NCBI RefSeq assembly: GCF_030323865.1
Contig: NZ_CP066362.1
Coordinates: 1,550,001 to 1,614,000 of the forward strand
Reading direction: 5' to 3'
Origin: Pseudarthrobacter defluvii
GTDB taxonomy: Bacteria; Actinomycetota; Actinomycetes; Actinomycetales; Micrococcaceae
DNA length: 64,000 nucleotides
Shown here: one piece after another, positions 35,701-45,523 of the stretch
Layout: each line of letters starts with the position of its first letter
How positions within the stretch are numbered: the first letter of the stretch is position 1
The notes under the pieces: generated by a model
What the model was told of the DNA's origin: nothing
The model's input: the letters and a program-made list of their open reading frames with translations, nothing else
The model's database searches: none
Position numbers and translations under genes: made by a program

Positions 35701-36515
35701 TGCCGGTCCGCCTCGACCAGGCCCTGGTGGCCCGCGGCCTGGCGAGGTCGCGAACGCATGCAGCCTCTCTGATCGCCGAAGGCAAGGTCAGCTCGGGAGG
35801 CCAGGTCCTCGTCAAAGCCTCCCTGCAGGTTGACGAAAGCCGGGACCTCGCCGTTGAACTTGATGACCAGGACACCTACGCCAGCCGGGCCGCCCACAAG
35901 CTGGCCGGTGCCCTCGATGCCTTCCCCGAGGTGTTGCCGCAGGGCAAAAGGTGCCTCGACGCGGGTGCCTCGACCGGAGGTTTCACCGACGTCCTGCTTC
36001 GGCGCGGCGCCGCGCACGTGGTGGCGGTCGACGTCGGGCACGGCCAGTTGGTGCCACACCTCCGCAACGATCCCCGCGTGGACGTCCACGAGGGGATGAA
36101 CGTCAGGTACATGGCCCCGGCCGACATTGGCGGCCCCGCCGCCCTGACCGTGGCGGACCTGTCCTTCATCTCCCTCACCCTGGTGGTGCAGCCGCTGGCG
36201 GACTGCACCGAACCGGGCGGTGACCTGGTGCTGATGGTCAAGCCGCAGTTCGAGATCGGCAAGGACCGGCTGGCCCGCACCGGGGTGGTCACCTCGGAGC
36301 GTGAGCGGCGGATGGCGGTCGAAAAGGTTGCCAAGGCAGCGCTCGACGCAAGGCTGGACCTCTGCGGCCTGGCGCCCAGTCCGTTGCCCGGACAGGACGG
36401 AAACGTCGAATACTTCCTGTGGATAAAACGCAGGATCAGCAAAGACTTGCCTAAGATCGAAGAGCGAGAGGCAGCAGCCGCTGCGTTGCTCGGACAAATC
36501 TGGCCGAACCACTAG
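35700..36515 (+). CDS. tlyA: TlyA rRNA 2'-O-methyltransferase
   Basis: 271 residues. The N-terminal S4 RNA-binding domain (1-60, M-P-V-R-L-D-Q-A-L-V-A-R-G) is joined to a FtsJ-like Rossmann methyltransferase with C-L-D-A-G-A-S-T-G-G-F-T-D (SAM motif I), V-A-V-D-V-G-H-G-Q-L and L-M-V-K-P-Q-F-E. TlyA methylates C1409 of 16S and C1920 of 23S rRNA, and this makes ribosomes sensitive to capreomycin. It begins at the ATG overlapping the upstream stop codon. Confidence 0.94.
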   Translation: MPVRLDQALVARGLARSRTHAASLIAEGKVSSGGQVLVKASLQVDESRDLAVELDDQDTYASRAAHKLAGALDAFPEVLPQGKRCLDAGASTGGFTDVLLRRGAAHVVAVDVGHGQLVPHLRNDPRVDVHEGMNVRYMAPADIGGPAALTVADLSFISLTLVVQPLADCTEPGGDLVLMVKPQFEIGKDRLARTGVVTSERERRMAVEKVAKAALDARLDLCGLAPSPLPGQDGNVEYFLWIKRRISKDLPKIEEREAAAAALLGQIWPNH

Positions 36516-36528
36516 AGAGCGGAACCTG

Positions 36529-37554
36529 ATGAGCAGGCGTGTACTGGTCCTTGCCCACACCGGCCGCGAGGAGTCACTGAAAGCCGCCTGGGAAGCCTGC
36601 GCCCTGCTGCACGCCTCGGGCATGGTCCCCGTGATGCAGGAGTCCGAGCTGGGGGACATGGAGCGGTTCTTCGGGCACCTGGCCCAGCCGGTGGAAGTGC
36701 TCCACGACCACGTGCAGCTGCCCGATGTTGAACTAGTCATGGTCCTCGGCGGCGACGGGACCATCCTGCGGGCCGCCGAACTGGTCCGCGAGGTGGATGT
36801 CCCGCTGCTGGGCGTTAACCTGGGCCACGTGGGGTTCCTGGCCGAAAGTGAACGGGCGGACCTGGCCCAAACCGTCGAGTGGATCGCCAGCCGCGAGTAC
36901 ACGGTGGAAGAGCGCATGACCATCGACGTTCAGGTCTGGGTCCGTGGCCAAAAGATTTGGCACACCTGGGCTTTAAACGAGGCCGCCATCGAGAAAGCCA
37001 ACCGTGAACGGATGCTGGAAGTGGTGACCGAGGTGGACGAACGTCCGCTGACGTCCTTTGGCTCCGACGGCATTGTCCTGGCCACTCCCACCGGATCCAC
37101 GGCGTACGCGTTCTCCGCCGGCGGACCCGTCGTGTGGCCGGAAGTGGAGGCGCTGGTGATCGTGCCCATCAGTGCCCATGCGCTCTTCGCCAAGCCGCTC
37201 GTCGTATCGCCCCGGTCCAGGCTGGCGGTTGAGGTGCTGGGCCGGACCGACGCCCAGGGGGTCCTGTGGTGCGACGGGCGGCGCTCGGTGGACCTGCCGC
37301 CCGGCGCCCGCGTGGAAGTGACCAAGTCAGCCACCCCGGTCCGGCTGGCCCGCACCCACCAGACCCCGTTCTCGGCACGCCTGGTCCGCAAGTTCGAGCT
37401 GCCCATCCACGGCTGGCGCGGGCCACTGCCCAAGTCCGACGCCGTACACACCGGCCCCATCCCCGTGGTGCGCACGCCCCGGCCCATGCCGCCGCTGCCC
37501 GTACCGCACGTTGAGAACCCGGACAGCGATCCCGATCCGTCGACTGCAAAGTGA
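36529..37554 (+). CDS. nadK: NAD kinase
   Basis: 341 residues. L-G-G74-D-G-T78-I-L-R is the phosphate/NAD motif, with N-L-G-H-V-G-F-L-A and A-T-P-T-G-S-T-A-Y-A-F-S-A-G-G-P further on. It makes NADP from NAD using ATP or polyphosphate. The C-terminal 45 residues are Pro-rich and probably disordered, beyond the usual family end. Starts 13 bases after tlyA; recN follows four bases after its stop codon. Confidence 0.95.
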   Translation: MSRRVLVLAHTGREESLKAAWEACALLHASGMVPVMQESELGDMERFFGHLAQPVEVLHDHVQLPDVELVMVLGGDGTILRAAELVREVDVPLLGVNLGHVGFLAESERADLAQTVEWIASREYTVEERMTIDVQVWVRGQKIWHTWALNEAAIEKANRERMLEVVTEVDERPLTSFGSDGIVLATPTGSTAYAFSAGGPVVWPEVEALVIVPISAHALFAKPLVVSPRSRLAVEVLGRTDAQGVLWCDGRRSVDLPPGARVEVTKSATPVRLARTHQTPFSARLVRKFELPIHGWRGPLPKSDAVHTGPIPVVRTPRPMPPLPVPHVENPDSDPDPSTAK

Positions 37555-37558
37555 ATCC

Positions 37559-39298
37559 ATGCTTGAAGAACTGAGAATCCGCGATCTGGGCGTCATCACC
37601 GACGCAACGCTTCCGCTCGGCCCGGGACTGAGCGTGGTGACCGGTGAAACCGGCGCCGGAAAGACCATGGTGGTCACCGCCGTCGGACTGCTGCTGGGCG
37701 CCCGCTCGGACGCAGGGGCCGTCCGCAGCGGTGCGAAGAGCGCCACCGCCGAAGCCGTGCTCAAGCTTGAGACCGGACATCCCGCCGTCGCCCGTGCCCT
37801 CGAAGCCGGCGCCGACGCTGAGGAGTTCGACGGAGGCACTGAACTGATCCTGGCCCGCCGGCTGGGTGCGGACGGACGGAGCCGCGCGTTCCTTGGCGGC
37901 CGCGCCGCACCCGTGGGCGTCCTGGCCGAGATCGGCGAATCGTTGGTGGTGGTGCACGGCCAGACGGACCAGATCCGGCTCAAGGGCGCCACGGCCCAGC
38001 GCGAAGCCCTGGACAAGTTCGCCGGCGAGGCACTGGCCAAACCCCTGGTCGCCTACCAGGACCTGTACAGCCGGTGGAAGGCCAGCCAGGCGGAACTGCA
38101 TGCCCTGCGCAGCGCCGCCCGTGACAGGCTCCGCGAAGCTGAATCCCTGGAGGCGGCCCTGGCGGAGATCGATGAGGTGGACCCACAGCCGGGGGAGGAC
38201 GAGCTGCTCAAGGCCGAGGCCGTGAAGCTTGCCAATGTTGAGGAACTGCGAATTGCCGCCAGCACAGCGCACCAAGCCCTCATTGCCGAGGACTTCGGCG
38301 AAGCGGGTGACGCCACCACCCTGGTGGACTCGGCCAAACGGACCCTTGAACACGTGGCCGAGCACGACGCCGAGCTGGGATCTGCGGCCGCGCGCCTGGC
38401 CGAGGTGGGCTTTCTGCTCAACGACATCGCCACCGAGCTGGCCAGCTACCAGGCGGGCCTGGACTCCGAGGGCCCGGAACGGCTCGCCGAGATCGAAGAC
38501 CGGCGCGCCGCCCTGGCCAAGCTGGTCCGCAAATACGCCCCCACCATCGATGAGGTGCTGGAGTGGGCGGAGAAGGCACGCGTCCGGTTCGACGAGCTGC
38601 AGGACGATTCCTCCCGCATCGAGGCCCTGGACGGGGAAGTGGTCCGCGCCGAAGCGGACCTGAAGAAGCAGTCGGCGGCCATCAGCAAGATCCGGGCCAA
38701 GGCCGCCAAGGACCTCTCCGCCCGGGTCAGCGCCGAATTGAAGGCCCTGGCCATGGCCGACGCCACCCTGGTGATCAACCTCGACCCCGCCGCGCAGCTG
38801 GGCCCTTACGGCGCGGACGAGATCAGCTTCCTGCTGCAGCCGCACTCGGGCGCCCCGGCCCGGCCGCTGGGCAAGGGTGCCTCCGGTGGTGAGCTCTCCC
38901 GCGTGATGCTGGCCATCGAAGTGGTGCTGGCGGCCGTCGATCCCGTCCCCACATTTGTCTTCGACGAAGTGGACGCGGGCGTGGGTGGGCGCGCCGCCGT
39001 CGAGATCGGCCGGCGGCTGGCCATGTTGGCACGCCACGTGCAGGTGCTGGTGGTCACGCACCTTCCGCAGGTGGCCGCCTTCGCGGACCAGCACATCACC
39101 GTGACCAAGACATCGGTCAGGGGAGCCGACGGCGGCACCGCCACCGGGTTCACCTCCAGTGACGTCCGGCTGCTTGACGGACCGGAGCGGGTGCGTGAGC
39201 TTGCGCGCATGCTGGCGGGCCAGGAGGACTCGGAATCGGCGCAGGCGCACGCCCAGGAACTGCTGGACGACGCCAAACTCCTGCCGCAGCGGGCCTGA
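37559..39298 (+). CDS. recN: DNA repair protein RecN
   Basis: 579 residues, an SMC-like ATPase for double-strand break repair. Walker A is G29-E-T-G-A-G-K-T36. The centre is coiled coil (about 160-390). The C-terminal ABC signature is G-A-S-G-G-E-L-S-R, followed by Walker [13 protein letters not shown]. The ATG at 37559 is used because L-R-I-R-D-L-G-V-I begins the family. No SOS box lies directly upstream; it appears to be expressed with nadK. Confidence 0.95.
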   Translation: MLEELRIRDLGVITDATLPLGPGLSVVTGETGAGKTMVVTAVGLLLGARSDAGAVRSGAKSATAEAVLKLETGHPAVARALEAGADAEEFDGGTELILARRLGADGRSRAFLGGRAAPVGVLAEIGESLVVVHGQTDQIRLKGATAQREALDKFAGEALAKPLVAYQDLYSRWKASQAELHALRSAARDRLREAESLEAALAEIDEVDPQPGEDELLKAEAVKLANVEELRIAASTAHQALIAEDFGEAGDATTLVDSAKRTLEHVAEHDAELGSAAARLAEVGFLLNDIATELASYQAGLDSEGPERLAEIEDRRAALAKLVRKYAPTIDEVLEWAEKARVRFDELQDDSSRIEALDGEVVRAEADLKKQSAAISKIRAKAAKDLSARVSAELKALAMADATLVINLDPAAQLGPYGADEISFLLQPHSGAPARPLGKGASGGELSRVMLAIEVVLAAVDPVPTFVFDEVDAGVGGRAAVEIGRRLAMLARHVQVLVVTHLPQVAAFADQHITVTKTSVRGADGGTATGFTSSDVRLLDGPERVRELARMLAGQEDSESAQAHAQELLDDAKLLPQRA

Positions 39299-39333
39299 GC
39301 GGGACGGCTCTGGCCACCCACGGGAAGGCGCAA

Positions 39334-41112
39334 ATGATGATAGGCTCGAATTCCGTGGTGCAGCGATCAAATTCCCGTGTAAATTCCCGGTTCCCGGGCT
39401 CCTCCAAGACGACCAAGCATATTTTCGTCACTGGCGGTGTGGCGTCCTCGCTCGGTAAGGGACTGACGGCCTCCAGCCTTGGTCATCTACTGCGGGCACG
39501 CGGCCTGTCGGTCACGATGCAGAAGCTCGATCCCTATCTGAACGTGGATCCGGGCACGATGAACCCCTTCCAGCACGGTGAGGTCTTCGTCACGGACGAC
39601 GGCGCCGAGACGGACCTGGACATCGGGCACTACGAACGCTTCCTCGACGAGAACCTCGAAGGTTCTGCGAACGTGACCACGGGGCAGGTGTACTCCACCG
39701 TTATCGCCAAGGAACGCCGGGGCGAATACCTCGGGGACACCGTTCAGGTCATCCCGCACATCACCGATGAGATCAAGCGCCGCATGCGGCTGCCCGCCGA
39801 GGGCAAGAACGCCCCGGACGTGATCATCACCGAAATCGGCGGCACCGTTGGCGATATCGAGTCCCAGCCCTTCCTGGAATCGGCCCGCCAGGTCCGCCAG
39901 GACATCGGCCGGAACAACGTGTTCTTCCTCCACGTCTCCTTGGTGCCCTACATCGGGCCTTCCCAGGAACTGAAGACCAAGCCCACGCAGCACTCCGTGG
40001 CCGCGTTGCGCTCCATCGGCATCCAGCCCGAGGCCATCGTGATCCGGTCGGACCGCGAAGTGCCTGAGGCCATGCGGGAAAAGATCGGCCGCATGTGCGA
40101 CGTCGACATCGACGCCGTGGTGAACGCCGCCGATGCCCCCAGCATCTACGACATCCCCAAGACCCTGCACGGCCAGGGACTGGACTCCTACATCGTCCGC
40201 GCCCTGGACCTGCCGTTCAAGGACGTCGACTGGACCAGCTGGGACCGCCTCCTCGAGGCCGTGCACAACCCCAAGCACCACGTCGAGATCGCCCTGGTGG
40301 GCAAGTACATCGACCTGCCGGACGCCTACCTTTCGGTCACCGAGGCGCTGCGGGCCGGCGGCTTCGCCAACGAGGCCAAGGTCAAGATCCGCTGGGTCCC
40401 GTCGGATGAGTGCGAGACCCGCGAAGGGGCCATAAAGGCCCTCGACGGCGTGGACGCCATCTGCGTTCCGGGCGGTTTCGGCATCCGCGGCCTCGAAGGC
40501 AAGCTGGGCGCGCTGAAGTTCGCCCGCGAAACCAAGCTGCCGGTCCTGGGCCTCTGCCTTGGCCTGCAGTGCATGGTGATCGAGTACGCCCGCAATGTGG
40601 TGGGGCTGGAAGGCGCCTCCTCCAGCGAGTTCGAGCCGGACTCCAAGTACCCGGTCATCGCCACCATGGAAGAGCAGCTGGAGTACGTCGAGGGCCGCGG
40701 CGACCTGGGCGGCACCATGCGCCTGGGCCTGTACGAAGCCAAGCTCGACGAAGGCTCTGTCATCGCCGGAACCTACGGCAAGACCACCGTCAGCGAACGC
40801 CACCGGCACCGCTACGAGGTCAACAACAAGTACCGCGAGCAAATCGCGGACAAGGGCCTGGTCTTCTCCGGCACCTCCCCGGACGGCAAGCTGGTGGAAT
40901 TCGTCGAGCTGCCCGCCGATGTCCACCCGTACTACGTTGCCACCCAGGCGCACCCCGAGCTGAGCTCGCGGCCCACGCGCCCGCACCCGCTGTTCGCCGG
41001 CCTGGTCAAGGCTGCGCTGGACCACCAGAACGCGAACCACCAGGACGCTGCCGACACGGCGGCGCCCGCGGACGGCGAGCCTGCAGCATCGGGTAGCGTT
41101 ACCGCTAAGTAG
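39334..41112 (+). CDS. pyrG: CTP synthase (glutamine hydrolysing)
   Basis: Up to 592 residues. The amidoligase domain starts [18 protein letters not shown], and the C-terminal glutaminase domain has the nucleophile in G-L-C-L-G-L-Q. It converts UTP to CTP. The start is uncertain. ATG 39334 has GGGAAGG upstream, but TAGGCT at 39341-39346 is a good -10 box eight bases before an in-frame GTG at 39355, which would give a leaderless mRNA and a protein seven residues shorter. recN and pyrG are adjacent here, whereas in M. tuberculosis two genes (Rv1697, Rv1698) lie between them. Confidence 0.95.
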   Translation: MMIGSNSVVQRSNSRVNSRFPGSSKTTKHIFVTGGVASSLGKGLTASSLGHLLRARGLSVTMQKLDPYLNVDPGTMNPFQHGEVFVTDDGAETDLDIGHYERFLDENLEGSANVTTGQVYSTVIAKERRGEYLGDTVQVIPHITDEIKRRMRLPAEGKNAPDVIITEIGGTVGDIESQPFLESARQVRQDIGRNNVFFLHVSLVPYIGPSQELKTKPTQHSVAALRSIGIQPEAIVIRSDREVPEAMREKIGRMCDVDIDAVVNAADAPSIYDIPKTLHGQGLDSYIVRALDLPFKDVDWTSWDRLLEAVHNPKHHVEIALVGKYIDLPDAYLSVTEALRAGGFANEAKVKIRWVPSDECETREGAIKALDGVDAICVPGGFGIRGLEGKLGALKFARETKLPVLGLCLGLQCMVIEYARNVVGLEGASSSEFEPDSKYPVIATMEEQLEYVEGRGDLGGTMRLGLYEAKLDEGSVIAGTYGKTTVSERHRHRYEVNNKYREQIADKGLVFSGTSPDGKLVEFVELPADVHPYYVATQAHPELSSRPTRPHPLFAGLVKAALDHQNANHQDAADTAAPADGEPAASGSVTAK

Positions 41113-41137
41113 TCAAGAGAACACAAAGGACGGCGCG

Positions 41138-41797
41138 ATGCCTGGTACACCTGAAGCCACCCCTGCCAAGCAGGTTTCGGATGCACCAAGCCCGCGCCGT
41201 CTCTTGTCTTCCGAGAAGGTCTATGAGGGCCGGATTTGGGACGTCGTCAGCGACACCTTCCAGCTCTCGGAGTCCGGGGACCCCCTTACCCGCGACTACA
41301 TTGACCATCCCGGCGCTGTAGCGATCCTGCCCATGAACGACGAAGGCCAGATCCTCCTCCTGAAGCAGTACCGGCACCCGGTGGGAATGGACCTCTGGGA
41401 GGTCCCCGCGGGCCTGCTGGACGTCGAAGGCGAAGACTTCGTGGTGGGGGCGGCACGCGAACTTGCCGAGGAAGCAGACCTGGCCGCAGGGACCTGGAAC
41501 GTGCTGGCTGATGTCTTCAACTCCCCGGGATCCTCCAGCGAGGCCATCCGGATCTACCTTGCCCGGGACCTCACCGAGGTGCCGCACCACGAACGCCATG
41601 AGCGGACGGACGAGGAAGCGGAGATCGAGTTCCACTGGATCAACCTGGACGACGCCGTGGCCTCCGTACTGGCCGGCCGCCTGCACAACCCGTCCGCCGT
41701 CGTCGGGATCCTTGCCGCCGCAGCCGCCCGGGCCGCCAACTATGAAGACCTCCGGCCCGCCGACGCCCCCTGGCCCGCACACCCCAGCCAGCGCTGA
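41138..41797 (+). CDS. NUDIX hydrolase, ADP-ribose pyrophosphatase-like
   Basis: 219 residues. The order is an N-terminal strand region ([11 protein letters not shown]), L-K-Q-Y-R-H-P, then the NUDIX box running from G-L-L-D through [11 protein letters not shown]. This is typical of the ADPRase/NudF group, and it matches the place of Rv1700. It would hydrolyse ADP-ribose to AMP and ribose 5-phosphate. Its TGA overlaps the xerD ATG. Confidence 0.87.
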   Translation: MPGTPEATPAKQVSDAPSPRRLLSSEKVYEGRIWDVVSDTFQLSESGDPLTRDYIDHPGAVAILPMNDEGQILLLKQYRHPVGMDLWEVPAGLLDVEGEDFVVGAARELAEEADLAAGTWNVLADVFNSPGSSSEAIRIYLARDLTEVPHHERHERTDEEAEIEFHWINLDDAVASVLAGRLHNPSAVVGILAAAAARAANYEDLRPADAPWPAHPSQR

Positions 41798-42816
41798 TGG
41801 TCCCGGGTCCTTCGGCTGAAGCACTACCGTCCGTCCCGCCGGCCGCGGCGCCGGCCTCCGATGCGGCCCCGGCGGCCATTCCTCCCGCAATCGACCGCGG
41901 AATCACTGACTACCTCCAGCACATGGGCGTGGAACGGGGGCTGGCAGTGAACACCCTGGCGGCCTACCGCCGCGACCTGGCCCGCTACGCCCGCTACCTG
42001 GCCGCTGCCGGGTGCAGTCGGCCGGAGGAGATCACCCGGCAGCATGTCACCGGCTACGTCCGTGCTCTCTCCGACGGGTCCGACGGCGGTTCCACCCTTG
42101 GAGTGCGTTCGGCAGCCCGGACGGTGGTGGCCGTCCGGGGGTTGCACAAGTTCTGGGCCCTTGAGGGGTACACGCCCGCGGACCCAGCCAGCGAGGTCCA
42201 CCCGCCGATGGCCGGCAAGCGGCTGCCCAAAGCCATCAGCGTCGATGAGGTGACCCGTATCCTCGAGGCCGCGGGAACCGACACCGCCACGGGGTTGCGG
42301 GACCGCGCCCTCCTTGAATTCCTCTACTCCACCGGCGCGAGGATCAGCGAAGCCGTAGGCCTGGACGTGGACGATATCTCCCTGGCGGAACCCGAATCCG
42401 GACCGGCCGTTGTCCGCCTGTTCGGCAAGGGATCGAAGGAACGGATAGTTCCGCTGGGCTCCTACGGCGCACGTGCGCTGGATGCCTACCTGGTCCGCGG
42501 CCGGCCACTGCTCGCCGCCAAGGGAAAGGGCACCCCGGCGCTGTTCCTGAATGCCCGCGGCGGCAGGATCAGCCGGCAAAGCGCCTGGACCATCCTGAAG
42601 GCGGCGGCGGAGAAAGCGAACATCACCCGGGACGTCTCGCCGCACACGCTGCGGCACTCCTTTGCCACCCACCTGCTCGAAGGGGGCGCCGACGTGCGCG
42701 TGGTGCAGGAACTGCTGGGCCACGCGTCCGTGACCACCACCCAGGTGTACACCCTGGTTACGGCCGACACCCTGCGCGAGGTTTACGCCGCCGCCCATCC
42801 CCGGGCCCTGGGCTAG
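41797..42816 (+). CDS. xerD: Tyrosine recombinase XerD
   Basis: 339 residues. An N-terminal SAM-like core-binding domain (about 35-125) is followed by the catalytic domain with R in [27 protein letters not shown] and the nucleophile Y in Q-V-Y-T. It resolves chromosome dimers at dif with XerC. The first 30 residues are an Ala/Pro-rich extension not usual for XerD; the start is nevertheless fixed by the TGATG overlap with the NUDIX gene. Confidence 0.93.
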   Translation: MVPGPSAEALPSVPPAAAPASDAAPAAIPPAIDRGITDYLQHMGVERGLAVNTLAAYRRDLARYARYLAAAGCSRPEEITRQHVTGYVRALSDGSDGGSTLGVRSAARTVVAVRGLHKFWALEGYTPADPASEVHPPMAGKRLPKAISVDEVTRILEAAGTDTATGLRDRALLEFLYSTGARISEAVGLDVDDISLAEPESGPAVVRLFGKGSKERIVPLGSYGARALDAYLVRGRPLLAAKGKGTPALFLNARGGRISRQSAWTILKAAAEKANITRDVSPHTLRHSFATHLLEGGADVRVVQELLGHASVTTTQVYTLVTADTLREVYAAAHPRALG

Positions 42817-42825
42817 GGGATAGGC

Positions 42826-43308
42826 GTGGCTGCAGCGGCAGTAACCCTTTGCTTCCTCCTGCGGGAGGGGGAGAACGGCACGGAGGTGCTCCTGGGGCTG
42901 AAGCAGACAGGCTTCGGCAGGGGCAAGATTGTAGGCATCGGCGGCCACGTGGAGCCGGGGGAGACCTCCGCCCAGGCCGTCATCCGGGAAGTCCTGGAGG
43001 AAACCGGGGTGGTGCTGGAGGAAGCGGCCCTGGCCGACGCCGGCGCGGTGCACTTCGTGTTCCCGGCCAGACCCGACTGGGACATGAAGACCACGCTTTT
43101 CACGGCGCGCACCTGGCAGGGTGATCCGGAGCCCAGCGAAGAAATCCTGCCCGAATGGTTCAGCGTTGCGGCCCTGCCGGTGGAGCGCATGTGGCAGGAC
43201 GCGGACCATTGGCTGCCGGTGGTGCTGGAAGGTGGCCGGATCAACGTGGTGGTCACCATGCACACCGACAACGAGTCGGTTGCCTCGTCCGAAAGCCGCC
43301 TGGAGTAA
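42826..43308 (+). CDS. NUDIX hydrolase, MTH1-like (oxidised purine nucleotides)
   Basis: 160 residues beginning with GTG. The NUDIX box G-H-V-E-P-G-E-T-S-A-Q-A-V-I-R-E-V-L-E-E ends T-G, and the upstream G-F-G-R-G-K-I-V-G-I-G-G is the G-K-W-N-G-F-G-G-K-like substrate loop of MTH1 (8-oxo-dGTPase). Sanitising oxidised purines is the likely role. Nine bases after xerD; a terminator follows. Confidence 0.8.
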   Translation: MAAAAVTLCFLLREGENGTEVLLGLKQTGFGRGKIVGIGGHVEPGETSAQAVIREVLEETGVVLEEAALADAGAVHFVFPARPDWDMKTTLFTARTWQGDPEPSEEILPEWFSVAALPVERMWQDADHWLPVVLEGGRINVVVTMHTDNESVASSESRLE

Positions 43309-43338
43309 GTCCGGCAGCGCCCGTGCTGTTAAACGTCC

Positions 43339-43374
43339 GACGGCGGGTGGCCACCAAAGTGCCCACCCGCCGTC
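43339..43374. terminator. Bidirectional terminator between NUDIX and prpC
   Basis: GACGGCGGGTGG (43339-43350) pairs perfectly with 43363-43374 across a 12-base loop. It lies between two converging genes. Confidence 0.75.
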
Positions 43375-43393
43375 GTAATCTTCCTGCCAGGAG

Positions 43394-44533
43394 CTATGGA
43401 AGGTGCCGTTCCTCCACGCCGTTGTATTCGCTCAGCGGCCTGATCAGCGAGTTGGCATCAAGCTGCTCCATGATGTGCGCGGTCCAGCCCGTGATCCGGC
43501 TGGCCACGAACAGGGGAGTGAACGTGGGGGTGTCGAAACCCATCAGGTGGTACGTGGGCCCCGCCGGGTAGTCGAGGTTCGGCTTGATGGCCTTGGCCTC
43601 GTCCATCGCCGTTTCCAGGCCGTTGTACAGACCCAGCAGCTCGGGGCGGCCATAGTGGGCAATCATCTTGTCCAGGGCCGCCTTCATGGTGGGAACCCGG
43701 GAATCGCCGTGCTTATAGACGCGGTGGCCGAAGCCCATGACCTTCTTCTTCTGTGCAAGGGCATCTTCCATCCAGGCCTTGGCCCGGGCGGCGGCCTCCT
43801 CCAGCGACTCCTCTTGCCGGATGCCGATCTCGTCGAACGTGTGCATCACGGCTTCGTTCGCTCCGCCATGCAGCGGACCCTTGAGGGCACCAATGGCTCC
43901 GGTCACTGCGGAGTGAAGATCGGAGAGCGTGGACGTAATCACCCGGGCGGTGAACGTGGAAGCGTTGAACGAGTGCTCCGCGTACAGGATCATCGAGACG
44001 TTGAAGGCCTCCACCACTTCCGGGACCTGTTCCTCGCCGAAGGCCATCCACAGGAAGTTCGCGGAGTAACCCAGGTCGTCCCGGGGTTCCACGACGTCCT
44101 GCCCGTGGCGGCGGCGCTGGTCATAGGCCACCACCGCGGGCATGGCCGCGAACAGGTCCACGGCCTTGGCCATGTTCGCGTCGCGGGAGGAGTCCTCGGC
44201 CAGCGGGTGCCGGGCGCCCATCACGGAAGCCGCGGTCCGGCAGACGTCCATCGGGTGGGAGGTGACCGGCAAGGCGTCGATGACCTGCTTGACTACGGGG
44301 TCCAGGGCGCGGCCGGCGCGTTCCCTGGCCGTGAACTCCGCCAACTGCTCCTGCGTGGGAAGTTCACCATTCCAAAGCAGGTAGGCCACTTCCTCGAAGC
44401 TGCACTTGGCGGCCAGTTCCTGGACCGGGTAGCCCCGGTACAGCAGCGAGTTCGTGTCCGGGTTGACCTTGGAAACCGCGGTGTAGTCCACCACGACGCC
44501 GGCAAGGCCCTTTTTGATCTCATTTTCAGCCAT
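43394..44533 (-). CDS. prpC: 2-methylcitrate synthase (citrate synthase family)
   Basis: 379 residues with the type II citrate synthase core: G-A-L-K-G-P-L-H-G-G-A-N-E, G-F-G-H-R-V-Y-K-H-G-D-S-R with the oxaloacetate histidine, and a C-terminal D-Y-P-A-G-P-T-Y. The context prpD-prpB-prpC makes condensation of propionyl-CoA with oxaloacetate the expected reaction. The fold is shared with citrate synthase, so some activity on acetyl-CoA is possible. ATG 44533 has AAAGGAG upstream. Last gene of the prp operon. Confidence 0.9.
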   Translation of the reverse strand: MAENEIKKGLAGVVVDYTAVSKVNPDTNSLLYRGYPVQELAAKCSFEEVAYLLWNGELPTQEQLAEFTARERAGRALDPVVKQVIDALPVTSHPMDVCRTAASVMGARHPLAEDSSRDANMAKAVDLFAAMPAVVAYDQRRRHGQDVVEPRDDLGYSANFLWMAFGEEQVPEVVEAFNVSMILYAEHSFNASTFTARVITSTLSDLHSAVTGAIGALKGPLHGGANEAVMHTFDEIGIRQEESLEEAAARAKAWMEDALAQKKKVMGFGHRVYKHGDSRVPTMKAALDKMIAHYGRPELLGLYNGLETAMDEAKAIKPNLDYPAGPTYHLMGFDTPTFTPLFVASRITGWTAHIMEQLDANSLIRPLSEYNGVEERHLP

Positions 44534-44620
44534 GCTGAAACTCCTTTGTTCCTAAAGCCTGTGTTCCTGGAGCCGTTGGCCGGCTGCTGCCGGCATTCCG
44601 GTGGGTGTCAGGGTTGGGTG

Positions 44621-45523
44621 TCAGATGCCGGGGATCTGGAAGTTGAACACCCCGGTGTCAAAGCGGTTGTAGGCCTCATAGTCGACGAGGTCGTAGAGCC
44701 GGGCACGGGTCAGCATGTTTGGGACCTGTGCCTCCTGGGTGCCGTCGGACTTGATCGATTCCAGAGTACGCTCAGCAGCGCCCATGGCACTACGGAGCAG
44801 TGTCACCGGATAGATGATCATGTTGACGCCGACGCCGGCCAGCTGGTCCACGGTGAACAGGTCGCTTTTGCCGAACTCCGTCATGTTGGCCAGGATCGGC
44901 ACGTCCACGGCGTCCCGGATGGCCTGGAACTCGCTGAGATCCTTCATGGCCTCCGGGAAGATGGCGTCCGCTCCGGCCTCAACCAGGGCCTTTGCCCGGT
45001 CCTGGGCCGCTTCCAGCCCGTCGGTGGCACGGATGTCGGTCCGGGCCATGATCAGGAAGTTCGGGTCCCTGCGTGCGTCTGCGGCGGCACGGATCCGTTT
45101 GGTGGCGGTGTCCAGGTCCACCACGTTCTTGCCATCCAGGTGGCCGCAGCGCTTCGGGTTGAACTGGTCCTCGATGTGGCAGCCGGCAAGGCCTGCATTC
45201 TCGAGTTCCTGCACGGTGCGGGCCACGTTCATGGGCTCACCGAAGCCGGTGTCGGCGTCCACGATCGAGGGCAGGTCCGTCATGCGGGCGATCTGCCCGG
45301 CGCGGGTGGCCACCTCGGTCAGCGTGGTCAGTCCGATGTCCGGCAGGCCCAGGTCGTTGGCCAGGACGGCACCGGAGATGTAGACCCCGGCGAAGCCCTT
45401 CTCCTCGATCAAGCGGGCGGAGAGCGGGTTGAACGCGCCGGGGAACTGCTGGATGGTGCCGGAGGACAGCAGCTCGCGGAAGCGGATTCGCTTCTGCTCC
45501 GGTGTGGTCTTGGAGTACAGCAT
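44621..45523 (-). CDS. prpB: 2-methylisocitrate lyase
   Basis: 300 residues of the PEP mutase/isocitrate lyase superfamily. It carries V-D-A-D-T-G-F-G (88-95, Mg2+ site) and K124-R-C126-G-H, where C126 is the catalytic cysteine. It splits 2-methylisocitrate into pyruvate and succinate, the final step of the methylcitrate cycle. The ATG at 45521-45523 shares one base with the prpD stop codon (TGATG); the longer frame upstream lies inside prpD. Confidence 0.94.
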   Translation of the reverse strand: MLYSKTTPEQKRIRFRELLSSGTIQQFPGAFNPLSARLIEEKGFAGVYISGAVLANDLGLPDIGLTTLTEVATRAGQIARMTDLPSIVDADTGFGEPMNVARTVQELENAGLAGCHIEDQFNPKRCGHLDGKNVVDLDTATKRIRAAADARRDPNFLIMARTDIRATDGLEAAQDRAKALVEAGADAIFPEAMKDLSEFQAIRDAVDVPILANMTEFGKSDLFTVDQLAGVGVNMIIYPVTLLRSAMGAAERTLESIKSDGTQEAQVPNMLTRARLYDLVDYEAYNRFDTGVFNFQIPGI

